A stretch of 64,000 nucleotides of DNA, taken from assembly GCA_015066625.1 (NCBI GenBank), contig SVOC01000004.1, positions 62,001 to 126,000 of the forward strand, given 5' to 3'. A program made the position numbers and the translations under genes. The notes under the pieces were generated by a model. The model worked only from the letters and a program-made list of their open reading frames with translations. It made no database searches and was not told the origin of the DNA. Source of the stretch: Oscillospiraceae bacterium. GTDB taxonomy: Bacteria > Bacillota > Clostridia > Oscillospirales > Acutalibacteraceae. Shown in pieces: positions 1-8,217 of the stretch. The number at the start of each line of letters is the position of its first letter. Within the stretch, counting starts at the first letter, position 1.

Positions 1-2
1 CA

Positions 3-992
3 CATCAAAATCTTGAAATTATTCTGGTTGATGACGGTTCTCCCGACAAAAGCGGAGAACTTTGTGAAAAGCTGGCTCTTGAAGATACCAGAATCAAGGT
101 GATACACCAAAAAAACGCCGGCGTATCCGCTGCAAGAAATGCCGGTATTGCTGATGCGACATCTGACTACATATGTTTTGTAGACTCTGACGACGAAATT
201 GCTTTTAACTTTATTGAAAAATCTCTCAAAGCAATTTGTGATTCCGGAGCAGAGCTCGCAGTTTGCGGTGTTACGTATTATCATACAAATGAAACCTGCT
301 TTGAGAAAAAAGAATCCTGTAATTCTGATTTTTCTTCTTTATCATATGAACAGTGTATGGATTTGTTCAGCGACAGGATTATGCCTCTTTGTGTATCCAA
401 AATCTTTTCTCTCGACATAATACGCAAGAATAATCTCCGTTTTCCCGAGGGGATCACCTGTGCAGAAGACGGCATATTTATGTATAACTACCTCCTTCAC
501 TGTAAAACTGTTTCTTTTTTGGATATTCCTGCTTATCGGTACTATTTTTACAGGTCAAATTCAGGTAGCCGGACATATTCTTTTGAATCTCAGAAAATGC
601 TTTTCTTTTCCAAAAAAACATTACTGGAAAAACACTGTTCAGAGGACGATGTAAAAAAATACTGTGCCCAAAAAGCGGTAGCCGGTATTCGCGCAAGACT
701 TGAGTATATCGCAAAGAAAAACTCAAAAAATTATGATGAAGTAAATGCTGCGTTCGACCTCTTCCTTCCATATATTATTCCGTTGGCAGACAGCAACGAG
801 ATTACCGTCGGTGCAAATCTGGATTGGTTTATAAAAAACAAAAAAGCTATTCTCAACAAAGAAGGAAAATTTTTGCTTGACGAAGCTTTCAAAAAGAGAA
901 AAGCCGAAAAAAGAGCTGTTTATATCGAAGAATTCAAAAAGATGAATATGCGCCAAAAAGTCATATTTATCATAAAGAAACTTATACCGTAA
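3..992 (+). CDS. Family 2 glycosyltransferase, 5' end outside window
   Basis: The reading frame is open from the window edge (codon at 3-5) and reads into the classic GT2 start, with LVDDGSPDKSG at about residues 8-18 of the visible part, NAGVSAARN after it, and the metal/nucleotide-binding VDSDDE at about 60-65. The GTG at 99 is internal and is not the start. GT-A fold enzymes of this type move a sugar from a nucleotide-sugar donor onto a surface polysaccharide or teichoic acid precursor on the cytoplasmic face. The Lys-rich C-terminal third is typical of capsule/teichoic GT2 proteins. It heads a same-strand run with a TagD-like enzyme, an acyltransferase and LicD proteins, which suggests decoration of a wall polymer. 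The donor and acceptor cannot be told from sequence. Confidence 0.9.
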   Translation, partial: HQNLEIILVDDGSPDKSGELCEKLALEDTRIKVIHQKNAGVSAARNAGIADATSDYICFVDSDDEIAFNFIEKSLKAICDSGAELAVCGVTYYHTNETCFEKKESCNSDFSSLSYEQCMDLFSDRIMPLCVSKIFSLDIIRKNNLRFPEGITCAEDGIFMYNYLLHCKTVSFLDIPAYRYYFYRSNSGSRTYSFESQKMLFFSKKTLLEKHCSEDDVKKYCAQKAVAGIRARLEYIAKKNSKNYDEVNAAFDLFLPYIIPLADSNEITVGANLDWFIKNKKAILNKEGKFLLDEAFKKRKAEKRAVYIEEFKKMNMRQKVIFIIKKLIP

Positions 993-1008
993 CGCAGAGG
1001 AGAAAAAA

Positions 1009-1437
1009 ATAAAAAAGTACCAAACAGGAATTACAACAGGTGTTTTCGACCTTTTTCATGTGGGACACCTGAATCTGCTTGAACGTTGTAAGGAGCAGTG
1101 TGAAACGTTGATTGTTGCGGTTTGTGACGACGATTACGTTCGCAATATAAAGAAAAAAGAACCTGTTTATCCTCTCGATGAAAGAGTAAGAATAATAAAC
1201 GCATTAAAGTGTGTTGACGAAACTGTTGTGGTTTCATTTGAAGAAGTGGATGATAAAATGCTGCTTCTGAATAAGCACAAATTCAATGTGCTCTTCTCAG
1301 GCGACGATTGGAAAGGCTCTGAAAGGTACATAAAAACCGAACAACAATTTGCGGAAGTGGGAGTATCGATAGAGTACCTTCCGTATACCCAAGGTGTATC
1401 AACTACTCAGATCAAAGAAAAAATGAGAAACCGGTGA
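1009..1437 (+). CDS. Glycerol-3-phosphate cytidylyltransferase-like (TagD family), apparent AUA start
   Basis: This is a nucleotidyltransferase of the TagD/cytidylyltransferase family, which activates glycerol-3-phosphate (or a related polyol phosphate) as a CDP derivative for teichoic acid-type polymers. The essential N-terminal motif GVFDLFHVGH ends with H17 and H20, counting from the codon at 1009. The C-terminal GVSTTQIKEK (about 129-138) matches the family's STT-K loop. The length of 142 aa fits the family (about 130-140). There is no ATG, GTG or TTG upstream of the motif in this frame: the GTG at 1060 lies inside HVGH and would remove catalytic residues. A strong Shine-Dalgarno, AGAGGAGA at 996-1003, sits just before an ATA codon at 1009, so I place the start there. 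It could instead be a start-codon mutation or a base-call error. Confidence 0.75.
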   Translation: MKKYQTGITTGVFDLFHVGHLNLLERCKEQCETLIVAVCDDDYVRNIKKKEPVYPLDERVRIINALKCVDETVVVSFEEVDDKMLLLNKHKFNVLFSGDDWKGSERYIKTEQQFAEVGVSIEYLPYTQGVSTTQIKEKMRNR

Positions 1438-1458
1438 TTATCCGAAGAAAGGAAACCT

Positions 1459-2538
1459 ATGGCGAACATGACGATAAAAAGAGAAGATGTTACACTGAAA
1501 TCCGATAACGGCAGGCTGGCTGTTTTTGATGTTGTAAAGGGCTTAGGTATGCTTCTGGTAATTTACGCACACGTAAACTATCAGCCGGAAGTGCTCACAA
1601 CCATATATTCATTTCATATGCCGCTGTTCTTTATTGTGTCCGGTATGCTTTTTGACCGAAAGCGTTTTCCTGATTTCAAATCTTTTATCACACGTAAAGC
1701 TGTAACCCTTATTTGTCCGTATGTTTTATTTTATCTGCTTTCAATTTTATATCTGATTGCTGTCAAACTGATTGCGGAAGGTTTCGGCGGTCTTGAGTGG
1801 CAAAGATATTTTACATATTTTCTTCAAATGTTTTTATCGCAAGGTTCCGCCAGGTCAGTGAATGCCCCGTTGTGGTTTGTTCCCTGTCTGTTTGCAACAG
1901 AAATAATTTACTTTTTTATTTCTGTGCTCAACAAAAAACTCATCCTTTTGATATGTGCTTTACTGAGTGCTTTGGGTTGGGTGCTTGAGTCTGGACTGCT
2001 TCCATTTGACAATACTTTGCTTCCGTGGAGTCTGGATTCGGCGCTGTTTGCAACAGGATTTTATGCGTTGGGCAATATACTCTCTGATAATGTAAAAGCC
2101 GTACTTGTTGCTGTTGAAACAAATAAAAAGAAAAAACTTATATGCATGGCAATTACCTTGATTTTTCTTGTGATTACAGTCTGTGTCGGATTATACAACG
2201 GAAAAATTTCTCTTGGCTCAAAAATATTGAATAACGGTTTTTTGCTTTATCTGTCAGGCATTACCGGCACAATATCTGTTTTTGCAGCGGCTCTCATTTT
2301 TGAAAAAAACAAACTTTTACAGTACATCGGCAAAAACTCGTTTTACATAATGTCTGTTCATTACCTCATACGGGAGTTTATTCTTTTATGCTGCCGCTCG
2401 CTTGATATTCCAAAGTATAACAAAGCCAGTATTGTTGAGACAATAATTCCTGTATTACTTGTATTTGCTTTCAGCCTACTGTTTACATTTGTGTACAATC
2501 AAGCAAAATGTTTTATTCAAAGAAAAATCAAATCCTGA
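1459..2538 (+). CDS. Acyltransferase family 3 membrane protein (OafA/WecH-like)
   Basis: This is an integral membrane O-acyltransferase of 359 aa with about ten hydrophobic segments. The family signature at the N-terminus is visible: RLAVFDVVKGLGMLLVIYAH (residues 20-39), with the conserved His at the end, then SFHMPLFFIVSGMLF. Members transfer acetyl or succinyl groups from acyl-CoA to extracytoplasmic sugars. The ATG at 1459 has the ribosome site AAAGGA seven bases upstream. The gene starts 21 bases after the TagD-like gene and ends next to licD, so it is probably one operon modifying the same surface polymer. The acyl group and target are not predictable. Confidence 0.88.
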   Translation: MANMTIKREDVTLKSDNGRLAVFDVVKGLGMLLVIYAHVNYQPEVLTTIYSFHMPLFFIVSGMLFDRKRFPDFKSFITRKAVTLICPYVLFYLLSILYLIAVKLIAEGFGGLEWQRYFTYFLQMFLSQGSARSVNAPLWFVPCLFATEIIYFFISVLNKKLILLICALLSALGWVLESGLLPFDNTLLPWSLDSALFATGFYALGNILSDNVKAVLVAVETNKKKKLICMAITLIFLVITVCVGLYNGKISLGSKILNNGFLLYLSGITGTISVFAAALIFEKNKLLQYIGKNSFYIMSVHYLIREFILLCCRSLDIPKYNKASIVETIIPVLLVFAFSLLFTFVYNQAKCFIQRKIKS

Positions 2539-2567
2539 CTATTACTGCAAAAGTGAGTGAAATTACA

Positions 2568-3401
2568 ATGGATGATAAAATGCTTAAAGATCTGCAAAAG
2601 GTTGAACTTGAAATTCTTCTTGAAGTTGACAGGATATGCAAAAAACACAACATAAGGTATTTCCTTGTTTCCGGCACTCTGTTGGGTGCCGTAAGACACA
2701 AAGGATTCATACCGTGGGATGACGATATAGATATTTGTATGCCTATGAAAGATTATAAAAAATTCTGTAAGGTATCCCGTACTGAAATGAAAAAAGAATA
2801 TTTTCTGCAGAATTCAAGTACGGATTATTCTGACCGCTGGTTTGCAAAGGTAAGAAAAAACAACACAACCTGCATAGAGAAAGGTTATGAAAAAAGCTTC
2901 ATACATCAAGGCGTATGGATTGATATTTTCCCCCTTGTAGGTGTGCACAAAGATAAAAAACAACTTGATAAAGCAACAAAATACGCGACCTTCTCAAAAA
3001 AGCTGTTAAGCAAACGTTTCGCCGCATTCGGAGACTTTAAAGATCTTTCAATTGAAAAAAAGTTTCTCAGGTTTGTGCCACTATGTATCGTGAGAGCTAT
3101 TGCCAGATTTATTATAAATATAACATTCAGACACAACAATAAACATGAATATTGTTACTATTTATGGGGAGATTCCAAGATAAGAGCCCGTTTTCCTTTT
3201 GATCTGTTCGATGAACTGTGTGATATTGAGTTTGAAGGGTATATGCTTTCCGCTCCGAAACGATGGGACGAGTACCTGACATTGGTTTACGGTGACTATA
3301 TGACTCCTCCTCCGCCCGAAAAAAGGAACGGCGGCAGCCACACCATCTCTATTCTCGATTTAAATAACGATTACCGAATTTACACAAAGACAAACAAGTA
3401 A
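2568..3401 (+). CDS. LicD family phosphotransferase
   Basis: LicD proteins have a nucleotidyltransferase fold and attach phosphocholine or another phospho-alcohol to teichoic acids or cell-surface sugars, using a CDP-activated donor. Here the core motif is intact: [22 protein letters not shown] at about residues 35-56, with metal-binding Asp51-53 and Asp55. The conserved [11 protein letters not shown] follows, and a C-terminal [11 protein letters not shown] ends the domain. The length is 277 aa. An upstream in-frame ATG at 2508 would overlap the previous gene by 31 bases, so I use the ATG at 2568, where homology to the downstream copy also begins. Its ribosome site is weak (GTGAGTG). The CDP-glycerol-type enzyme upstream suggests a possible donor source. 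Confidence 0.85.
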   Translation: MDDKMLKDLQKVELEILLEVDRICKKHNIRYFLVSGTLLGAVRHKGFIPWDDDIDICMPMKDYKKFCKVSRTEMKKEYFLQNSSTDYSDRWFAKVRKNNTTCIEKGYEKSFIHQGVWIDIFPLVGVHKDKKQLDKATKYATFSKKLLSKRFAAFGDFKDLSIEKKFLRFVPLCIVRAIARFIINITFRHNNKHEYCYYLWGDSKIRARFPFDLFDELCDIEFEGYMLSAPKRWDEYLTLVYGDYMTPPPPEKRNGGSHTISILDLNNDYRIYTKTNK

Positions 3402-3420
3402 CAGTTCCCGGGAGATTTTT

Positions 3421-4244
3421 ATGAAAGATATCAATTTGAAAGATTTGCAAAAAGAAGAGTTTAAAATTCTTCTTGAAATAGACCGTATATGCAAAAAATA
3501 TGATATAAAATATTTTCTCAATGCGGGTACTCTTCTCGGTGCCGTGCGCCACAAGGGTTTTATTCCGTGGGATGACGACATAGATATCTGTATGCCTTTA
3601 AAAGACTACAAAAAATTTAAGAAAATCTCAAAAAAGAGCGGAATAAGGATTATTTCCTGCAAAGCTTTGACACGGATTTGACAAGCAACTGGTATACCAA
3701 AATAAGAAAAAACGGTACAACCGCAATCGAAACAGGTTGTCTGGACAAACCTTTTCATTAAGGCATATGGGTTGATGTTTTTCCTCTTATCGGAGTCAAA
3801 AACGATTCCGCCTGGCTGAAATCCGTTGCCGGAAGGGCTGTATTTGCAAAAAAACTTTTGAACATAAAAAACAACTATATCAGCGAACATAAAAGTTTGC
3901 CGACGGTTAAAAAACTGCACCGTCTGATCCCCTTGTGTGCAGTCAGACTTTTTGCGAAAGCAGTATACCTGACAACATTCAGAAGTCCCGAAAAGTATGA
4001 ATTTTGTTATTGTCTGTGGGCACAGAAAAAGTTCAAGGCAAAATATAAGTCGGCGTTATTCATGTCTTCGTGCGATGTGGAATTTAAAGGGCATATGTTT
4101 CCGTCACCCGAAAACAGGAATGAATATCTGACAATAGAATACGGCGATTATATGACGTCTCCTCCGCCCGAAAAACGAAACGGCGGTTTTCACACTCTTG
4201 AAATAATAGATTTAAACAAAGATTACAAATACTACACTAAATAA
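3421..4244 (+). pseudogene. Decayed second LicD copy (frameshift plus nonsense)
   Basis: This is a tandem relative of the preceding LicD protein, starting at an ATG with ribosome site GGGAGA. Residues 1-70 read normally, including [20 protein letters not shown]. The frame then breaks at an A6 run (3630-3635). Adding one A would restore [13 protein letters not shown], which matches KKEYFLQNS in the neighbour. In the restored frame a TAA at 3759-3761 replaces the CAA of the conserved HQG(V/I)W motif; the stop is followed directly by GIWVDVFPLIGV and the rest of the domain to [10 protein letters not shown] near the end. So two independent lesions separate the catalytic N-terminal part from the C-terminal part. 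The remainder is well conserved, suggesting recent loss. A sequencing error could explain the frameshift but not both lesions easily. Confidence 0.85.
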
Positions 4245-4250
4245 GTATAT

Positions 4251-4274
4251 CCCCCGTGGCATATGCCACGGGGG
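4251..4274. terminator. Bidirectional terminator, perfect 24-bp palindrome
   Basis: A fully self-complementary sequence, with CCCCCGTGGC on the left arm and GCCACGGGGG on the right, lies between the converging licD remnant and the S1-domain gene. Short T-rich tracts flank it on the + side (TCGTTATTT). It fits a shared intrinsic terminator. Confidence 0.8.
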
Positions 4275-4283
4275 TCGTTATTT

Positions 4284-5204
4284 CTAAAACTCCGATTCAA
4301 TTATTTTGGGGCTTTCGTCGGGAGAATACTGCCAGCGGTCAATATGTCCGTCGTTAATAAAGTATCTGGGCGGTGAGGCAGGGTAATCCGCATCAAAGCA
4401 GTCAACGATAATCAGCTTTATTTTCATTTTTGAGGGAATAATGCTTTTGATGTAAACCCCTGCGTGGCTGCCCGGCTCAACGCCGTCAGAAAATTCCGCT
4501 AGGCCTGCAAGATTGGGTGTAAGTTCAACAAAAATTCCGTATTTTTCAACTGAGCGCACTATTCCCGGCACGGTTTCGCCAACATTAAACAGCTCTGCAT
4601 TTTCTTCCCATGTACCCAGAAGCTCTTTGTGGCTCAGGGTAATTCTGCCTTCGCCGTCAACACTTTTCACAACGGCAAAAATATTCTGACCGGGCGTGAA
4701 TCTTGCGGAAGGGTGAGGAATCCGTGATACGGAAATGCTGTCTATGGGCATAAGTGCGCTTATGCCTGCACCTATATCGCAAAACACACCGAATCCCTCA
4801 ATATGTGTAACCGTGGCAGGAATAACATCACCGGGGCAGAGTGAAGAAATATAAGTTTCCGTGCAATCCTGCTGTACTTTACGGCGGCTGAGAATTGCGG
4901 TTGTTTCACCGTTTTCGGTACGGAAACCCGTAATTACAAAGCAAACGGGCTTATTGACTCTGGAAATAAGGGCAATATCCCTTACCGTGCCTTCTTCAAT
5001 GCCCGTTGCACCTTCAATTCGGGGAATAATCCCCTTCATACATCCAAGGTCAACGTGGAGATTATGCTCGCCGTCGCAGCGGATAACCCTGCCTTCAAGT
5101 ACTGATTCGCCGTAATATGCGTCACGCAGAGAAAAAGGGCTTGACAGACTGCGTTTGTTTTCTTCTGTTGATATAATCTGACCTTCAGGTTTGAATATTT
5201 TCAT
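4284..5204 (-). CDS. S1 RNA-binding domain protein (three S1 repeats)
   Basis: A 306-aa protein built from about three S1/OB-fold repeats. Roughly residues 33-100 (VLEGRVIRCDGEHNLHVDLG) form the first. Residues 125-195 (GDVIPATVTHIEGFGVFCDIG) form the second. Residues 208-275 (GETVPGIVRSVEKYGIFVEL) form the third. The G-V/I-FV/C-D/E-L/I pattern of each repeat is the RNA-contact face. It resembles the short ribosomal protein S1 homologues of Firmicutes, which bind mRNA, rather than six-repeat proteobacterial S1. The start at 5204 gives an N-terminus of MKIFKPEGQI. It stands alone, convergent with the licD locus and divergent from the DUF951-prfA operon. Whether it is ribosome-associated is inference. 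Confidence 0.85.
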   Translation of the reverse strand: MKIFKPEGQIISTEENKRSLSSPFSLRDAYYGESVLEGRVIRCDGEHNLHVDLGCMKGIIPRIEGATGIEEGTVRDIALISRVNKPVCFVITGFRTENGETTAILSRRKVQQDCTETYISSLCPGDVIPATVTHIEGFGVFCDIGAGISALMPIDSISVSRIPHPSARFTPGQNIFAVVKSVDGEGRITLSHKELLGTWEENAELFNVGETVPGIVRSVEKYGIFVELTPNLAGLAEFSDGVEPGSHAGVYIKSIIPSKMKIKLIIVDCFDADYPASPPRYFINDGHIDRWQYSPDESPKIIESEF

Positions 5205-5291
5205 TTTCCGACCACCGTTCCGCCTTTCGGCTGATTTTTATTGTCAGTTAAATATATATGTTTTATGCCCGGGAAAATTACAAAATTGTTG

Positions 5292-5320
5292 TATACATTC
5301 TTTTTTGTTTGTGGTATAAT
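5292..5320 (+). promoter_or_regulatory. Extended -10 promoter for DUF951-prfA operon
   Basis: A TGGTATAAT extended -10 (hexamer at 5315-5320) has a weak TATACA -35 at 5292-5297 and a 17-base spacer. It lies 35 bases before the DUF951 start. Confidence 0.6.
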
Positions 5321-5355
5321 TTAAAGATAACAAATATATTAACGGAGAGATTTTT

Positions 5356-5547
5356 ATGGATGTAAGGCTGGGCGATACTCTGCTTATGAAGAAAAAGCAC
5401 CCTTGCGGCTGTGATAAGTTTGCCGTTCTGCGTATCGGCGCGGATTTCCGTATAAAATGTATTCAGTGCGGCAGAGAAGTTATGCTTGAAAGAGTGAAGG
5501 TTGAGAAAAACATAAAAAAAATTATCCGTGACAACGAGGAAATATAA
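5356..5547 (+). CDS. DUF951 family protein
   Basis: A 63-aa protein of the DUF951 family, widespread in Firmicutes and of unknown function. It has the family's features: DVRLGDTLLMKKKHPCG at the N-terminus, then the two metal-ligand-like pairs HPCGC and IQCG, then a basic tail. The Cys pattern suggests a small zinc-binding, possibly nucleic-acid-binding module. Ribosome site GGAGAG lies seven bases before the ATG. It ends immediately before prfA, with prfA's GAGGAAA ribosome site inside its last codons, so the two are translationally coupled. Confidence 0.85.
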   Translation: MDVRLGDTLLMKKKHPCGCDKFAVLRIGADFRIKCIQCGREVMLERVKVEKNIKKIIRDNEEI

Positions 5548-6615
5548 ATGCTTGATAAACTGATAAAAGTAGAAGAAAGATTTGAAGATATAAATGCAAA
5601 GCTTTGCGAGTCGGATGTTGTGAATAACATTGCTCAATATAAAAAGCTTATGCAGGAACTTAAGGTTTTAACCCCCATTGTTGAAAAATTCCGTCAGCTT
5701 AAAGGGGCACAGGCAACCCTGCAGGAGGCAAAGGAAATGCTTGACGCAGGCGGTCTCGAAAAGGATTTCCGTGAAATGGTGCAGGAGGAATATGAGGATG
5801 CAACCGAAAAGGTGAGCGTTTATCAGGAGGAGCTTAAAATTCTTCTCCTTCCCCGCGACCCCAACGACGACAGAAACGTTATTGTTGAAATCCGCGGCGG
5901 TGCAGGCGGCGAGGAAGCCTCTCTTTTTGCAGGTGTGCTTTTCAGAATGTATTCGATGTATGCGGAGTCAAGGGGCTGGAAGGCAGAAATTCTCAACTCC
6001 AATCCCACGGAACTCGGCGGGTTCAAGGAAATCAGCTTCAACATTTCGGGCGACGGTGCATATTCACGCTTCAAGTTTGAAAGCGGTGTTCACAGAGTGC
6101 AGCGTGTGCCCGAAACCGAAAGCCAGGGCAGAATTCACACCTCAACCGTAACCGTTGCGGTGCTTCCCGAAGCCGAAGAGGTGGATGTTGAAATCAATCC
6201 TGCTGATTTGCAGATTGATACCTACCGTTCAGGCGGTGCAGGCGGTCAGCACGTTAACAAAACCGAAAGCGCAATCCGCATAACCCACCTGCCTACGGGC
6301 ACGGTTGTTGAGTGTCAGGATGAACGCAGTCAGCATAAAAACAAGGACAGAGCGATGAAAATTCTCCGTTCAAAAATCCTTGAAGCTGAGCGAGAAAAAC
6401 AGCACGATGCCATTGCAGGCGAGCGAAAAGCCCAGGTCGGTACAGGTGACAGAAGTGAAAGAATACGCACCTATAACTATCCTCAGGGCAGAGTAAGCGA
6501 CCACAGAATCAACCTGACCCTTTATAAAATTGAGGCAATTCTCAACGGCGACCTTGATGAAATTATTGACGCTTTGGTAACTGCCGATACAGCCGAAAAA
6601 TTAAAAAATGAGTAA
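5548..6615 (+). CDS. prfA: Peptide chain release factor 1
   Basis: RF1 recognises UAA and UAG stop codons and triggers peptidyl-tRNA hydrolysis. The 355-aa length is standard. The stop-codon recognition tripeptide is P188-E189-T190 (PxT, the RF1 type), in RVPETESQGRIHTS. The catalytic GGQ is at residues 232-234, within SGGAGGQHVNKTES. The Gln of GGQ is normally methylated by PrmC. In many Firmicutes prmC lies directly downstream of prfA, but here the next gene is a Sua5-CoaE fusion and no prmC is present in the window. The gene's last eight bases overlap the next start. Confidence 0.97.
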   Translation: MLDKLIKVEERFEDINAKLCESDVVNNIAQYKKLMQELKVLTPIVEKFRQLKGAQATLQEAKEMLDAGGLEKDFREMVQEEYEDATEKVSVYQEELKILLLPRDPNDDRNVIVEIRGGAGGEEASLFAGVLFRMYSMYAESRGWKAEILNSNPTELGGFKEISFNISGDGAYSRFKFESGVHRVQRVPETESQGRIHTSTVTVAVLPEAEEVDVEINPADLQIDTYRSGGAGGQHVNKTESAIRITHLPTGTVVECQDERSQHKNKDRAMKILRSKILEAEREKQHDAIAGERKAQVGTGDRSERIRTYNYPQGRVSDHRINLTLYKIEAILNGDLDEIIDALVTADTAEKLKNE

Positions 6616-8212
6616 GAATATGAAAACACATTACCTTAACGAAAAAGAAGAAAATTCCATACAGACTGCCGCGGAAATTCTGAAAAACGGCGGTCTTGTT
6701 GCCATACCCACCGAAACGGTTTACGGCCTTGCGGCAAACGCACTTGACGGCAAAGCGGTTGCAAAAATTTTCACCGCCAAAGGCAGACCGCAGGATAACC
6801 CTTTGATTGTCCACGTTGCGTCACTTGACGAAATTTCTCCTCTCGTTGAATCGGTTGACCCCCGACTTTATTCCCTTGCGGAAAAATATTGGCCCGGTCC
6901 GCTGACGGTGATAATGAAAAAATCATCACTTATTCCGGATGAGGTAAGCGCAGGTCTTGATACGGTTGCAATCCGTATGCCTTCCCATGAAACGGCAAGA
7001 AAGATTATTGAAATTTCGGGTGTACCTCTTGCGGCGCCAAGTGCAAACGCATCGGGTAAGCCCAGCCCCACAAAGGCAAGCCATGTTATTCAGGACCTTG
7101 ACGGCAGAATAGATGCGGTTGTTGACGGCGGCGAGTGCTCCGTAGGAGTCGAATCAACGGTTGTTACCCTTGCAACAGAGCCTCCCACACTTCTCAGACC
7201 CGGCGGAATAACTCCTGCCCAGCTTGAAGCCGTGCTTGGTGAAATTCAGATTTCTCCTGCAGTTTTTGAAAAGCTGAAAGAGGGCGAAAAAGCGGAATCT
7301 CCCGGTATGAAATATAAGCATTACGCTCCTGCAGCTCAGGTTACCATAATCAAAGGCGATTTTGAAAGCTTCAAAAAGTTTGTTGTTGCGCAAAAGGAAA
7401 CCGTCTGTGCGGTGTGCTTTAAAGGAGAAGGCAAGCATTTTGAAAATTATATTGAATACGGCAGCGAAAACGATGCAGACTCTCAGGCGCACAGTATTTT
7501 CGATGCTTTGAGAGAGGTTGATAAAACAGGCTGCAATACTGCATTTGTGCGTTGCCCCGTTTCAAGCGGTGTAGGTCTTGCGGTTTATAACCGACTTCTC
7601 CGCTCAGCCGCATTCAGAGTTATTGACCTTGATTTCAGCATTCCCGTCATAGGTCTTACGGGTCAGACGGGTGCGGGAAAATCAACGGTCGGCACCATTC
7701 TGAAAGATAAGGGCTGTTATACAGTTGATACGGATTTGCTTGCACGCAAAGCGGTTGAAAACCCCGAAGTCATTGCAAGGCTTTGCGAAAAATTCGGTGA
7801 TGATATTGTCAGCGTCGGCGTGCTTGACAGACGGGAGCTTGCAAGGCGTGCATTTGCAACACCCGAGGGCACAAAAGCCCTTAATCTTATCACTCACCCC
7901 GAAATAACACGGCTTGCGGTTGAAGAAATACATAAGGCCGAGGCTGAGGGTGCAAAGGCGGCGGTTATTGATGCGGCACTTCTTTTTGAAAGCCCCCTGA
8001 CGGCGGTTTGCGATAAGACGGTGTGCGTTGTTGCGGATGAAAAAATCCGCCTTGAGAGAATTGTGAAGCGTGACGGTATTTCCGAGGCGGATGCCCGTCT
8101 TAGGATGAATGCACAGCCCGATGAAGAATATTATAAATCCAAATCGGATATAATCATAAATAATAACGGCGAAGATTTGGATGTTAAGTTTGATTTTATA
8201 CAGGAAGGATGA
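6608..8212 (+). CDS. Fusion: threonylcarbamoyl-AMP synthase (Sua5) + dephospho-CoA kinase (CoaE)
   Basis: The 534-aa protein joins two enzymes. Residues about 15-205 form the YrdC/TsaC domain (GGLVAIPTETVYGLAANA, then KGRPQDNPLIVH), which makes threonylcarbamoyl-AMP for t6A37 of ANN-decoding tRNAs. Residues about 232-335 form the Sua5 C-terminal domain (SPGMKYKHYAPAA). Residues about 345-534 form a complete CoaE, with P-loop GQTGAGKST at 352-360, DTDLLAR, and DAALLFES, which phosphorylates dephospho-CoA. The junction has no stop or frameshift. The start at 6608 overlaps prfA by eight bases; an ATG at 6620 is also possible. The fusion joins tRNA modification to CoA synthesis, for which I know no direct biochemical link. 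It is most simply an operon fusion. Confidence 0.92.
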   Translation: MSKNMKTHYLNEKEENSIQTAAEILKNGGLVAIPTETVYGLAANALDGKAVAKIFTAKGRPQDNPLIVHVASLDEISPLVESVDPRLYSLAEKYWPGPLTVIMKKSSLIPDEVSAGLDTVAIRMPSHETARKIIEISGVPLAAPSANASGKPSPTKASHVIQDLDGRIDAVVDGGECSVGVESTVVTLATEPPTLLRPGGITPAQLEAVLGEIQISPAVFEKLKEGEKAESPGMKYKHYAPAAQVTIIKGDFESFKKFVVAQKETVCAVCFKGEGKHFENYIEYGSENDADSQAHSIFDALREVDKTGCNTAFVRCPVSSGVGLAVYNRLLRSAAFRVIDLDFSIPVIGLTGQTGAGKSTVGTILKDKGCYTVDTDLLARKAVENPEVIARLCEKFGDDIVSVGVLDRRELARRAFATPEGTKALNLITHPEITRLAVEEIHKAEAEGAKAAVIDAALLFESPLTAVCDKTVCVVADEKIRLERIVKRDGISEADARLRMNAQPDEEYYKSKSDIIINNNGEDLDVKFDFIQEG

Positions 8213-8217
8213 TAAAT

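Noticed and set aside
3630-3635. A6 run as a phase-variation switch for the second LicD gene
   Set aside because: The run is short for slippage-driven switching, and a second lesion (TAA at 3759) would keep the gene off even in the restored frame.
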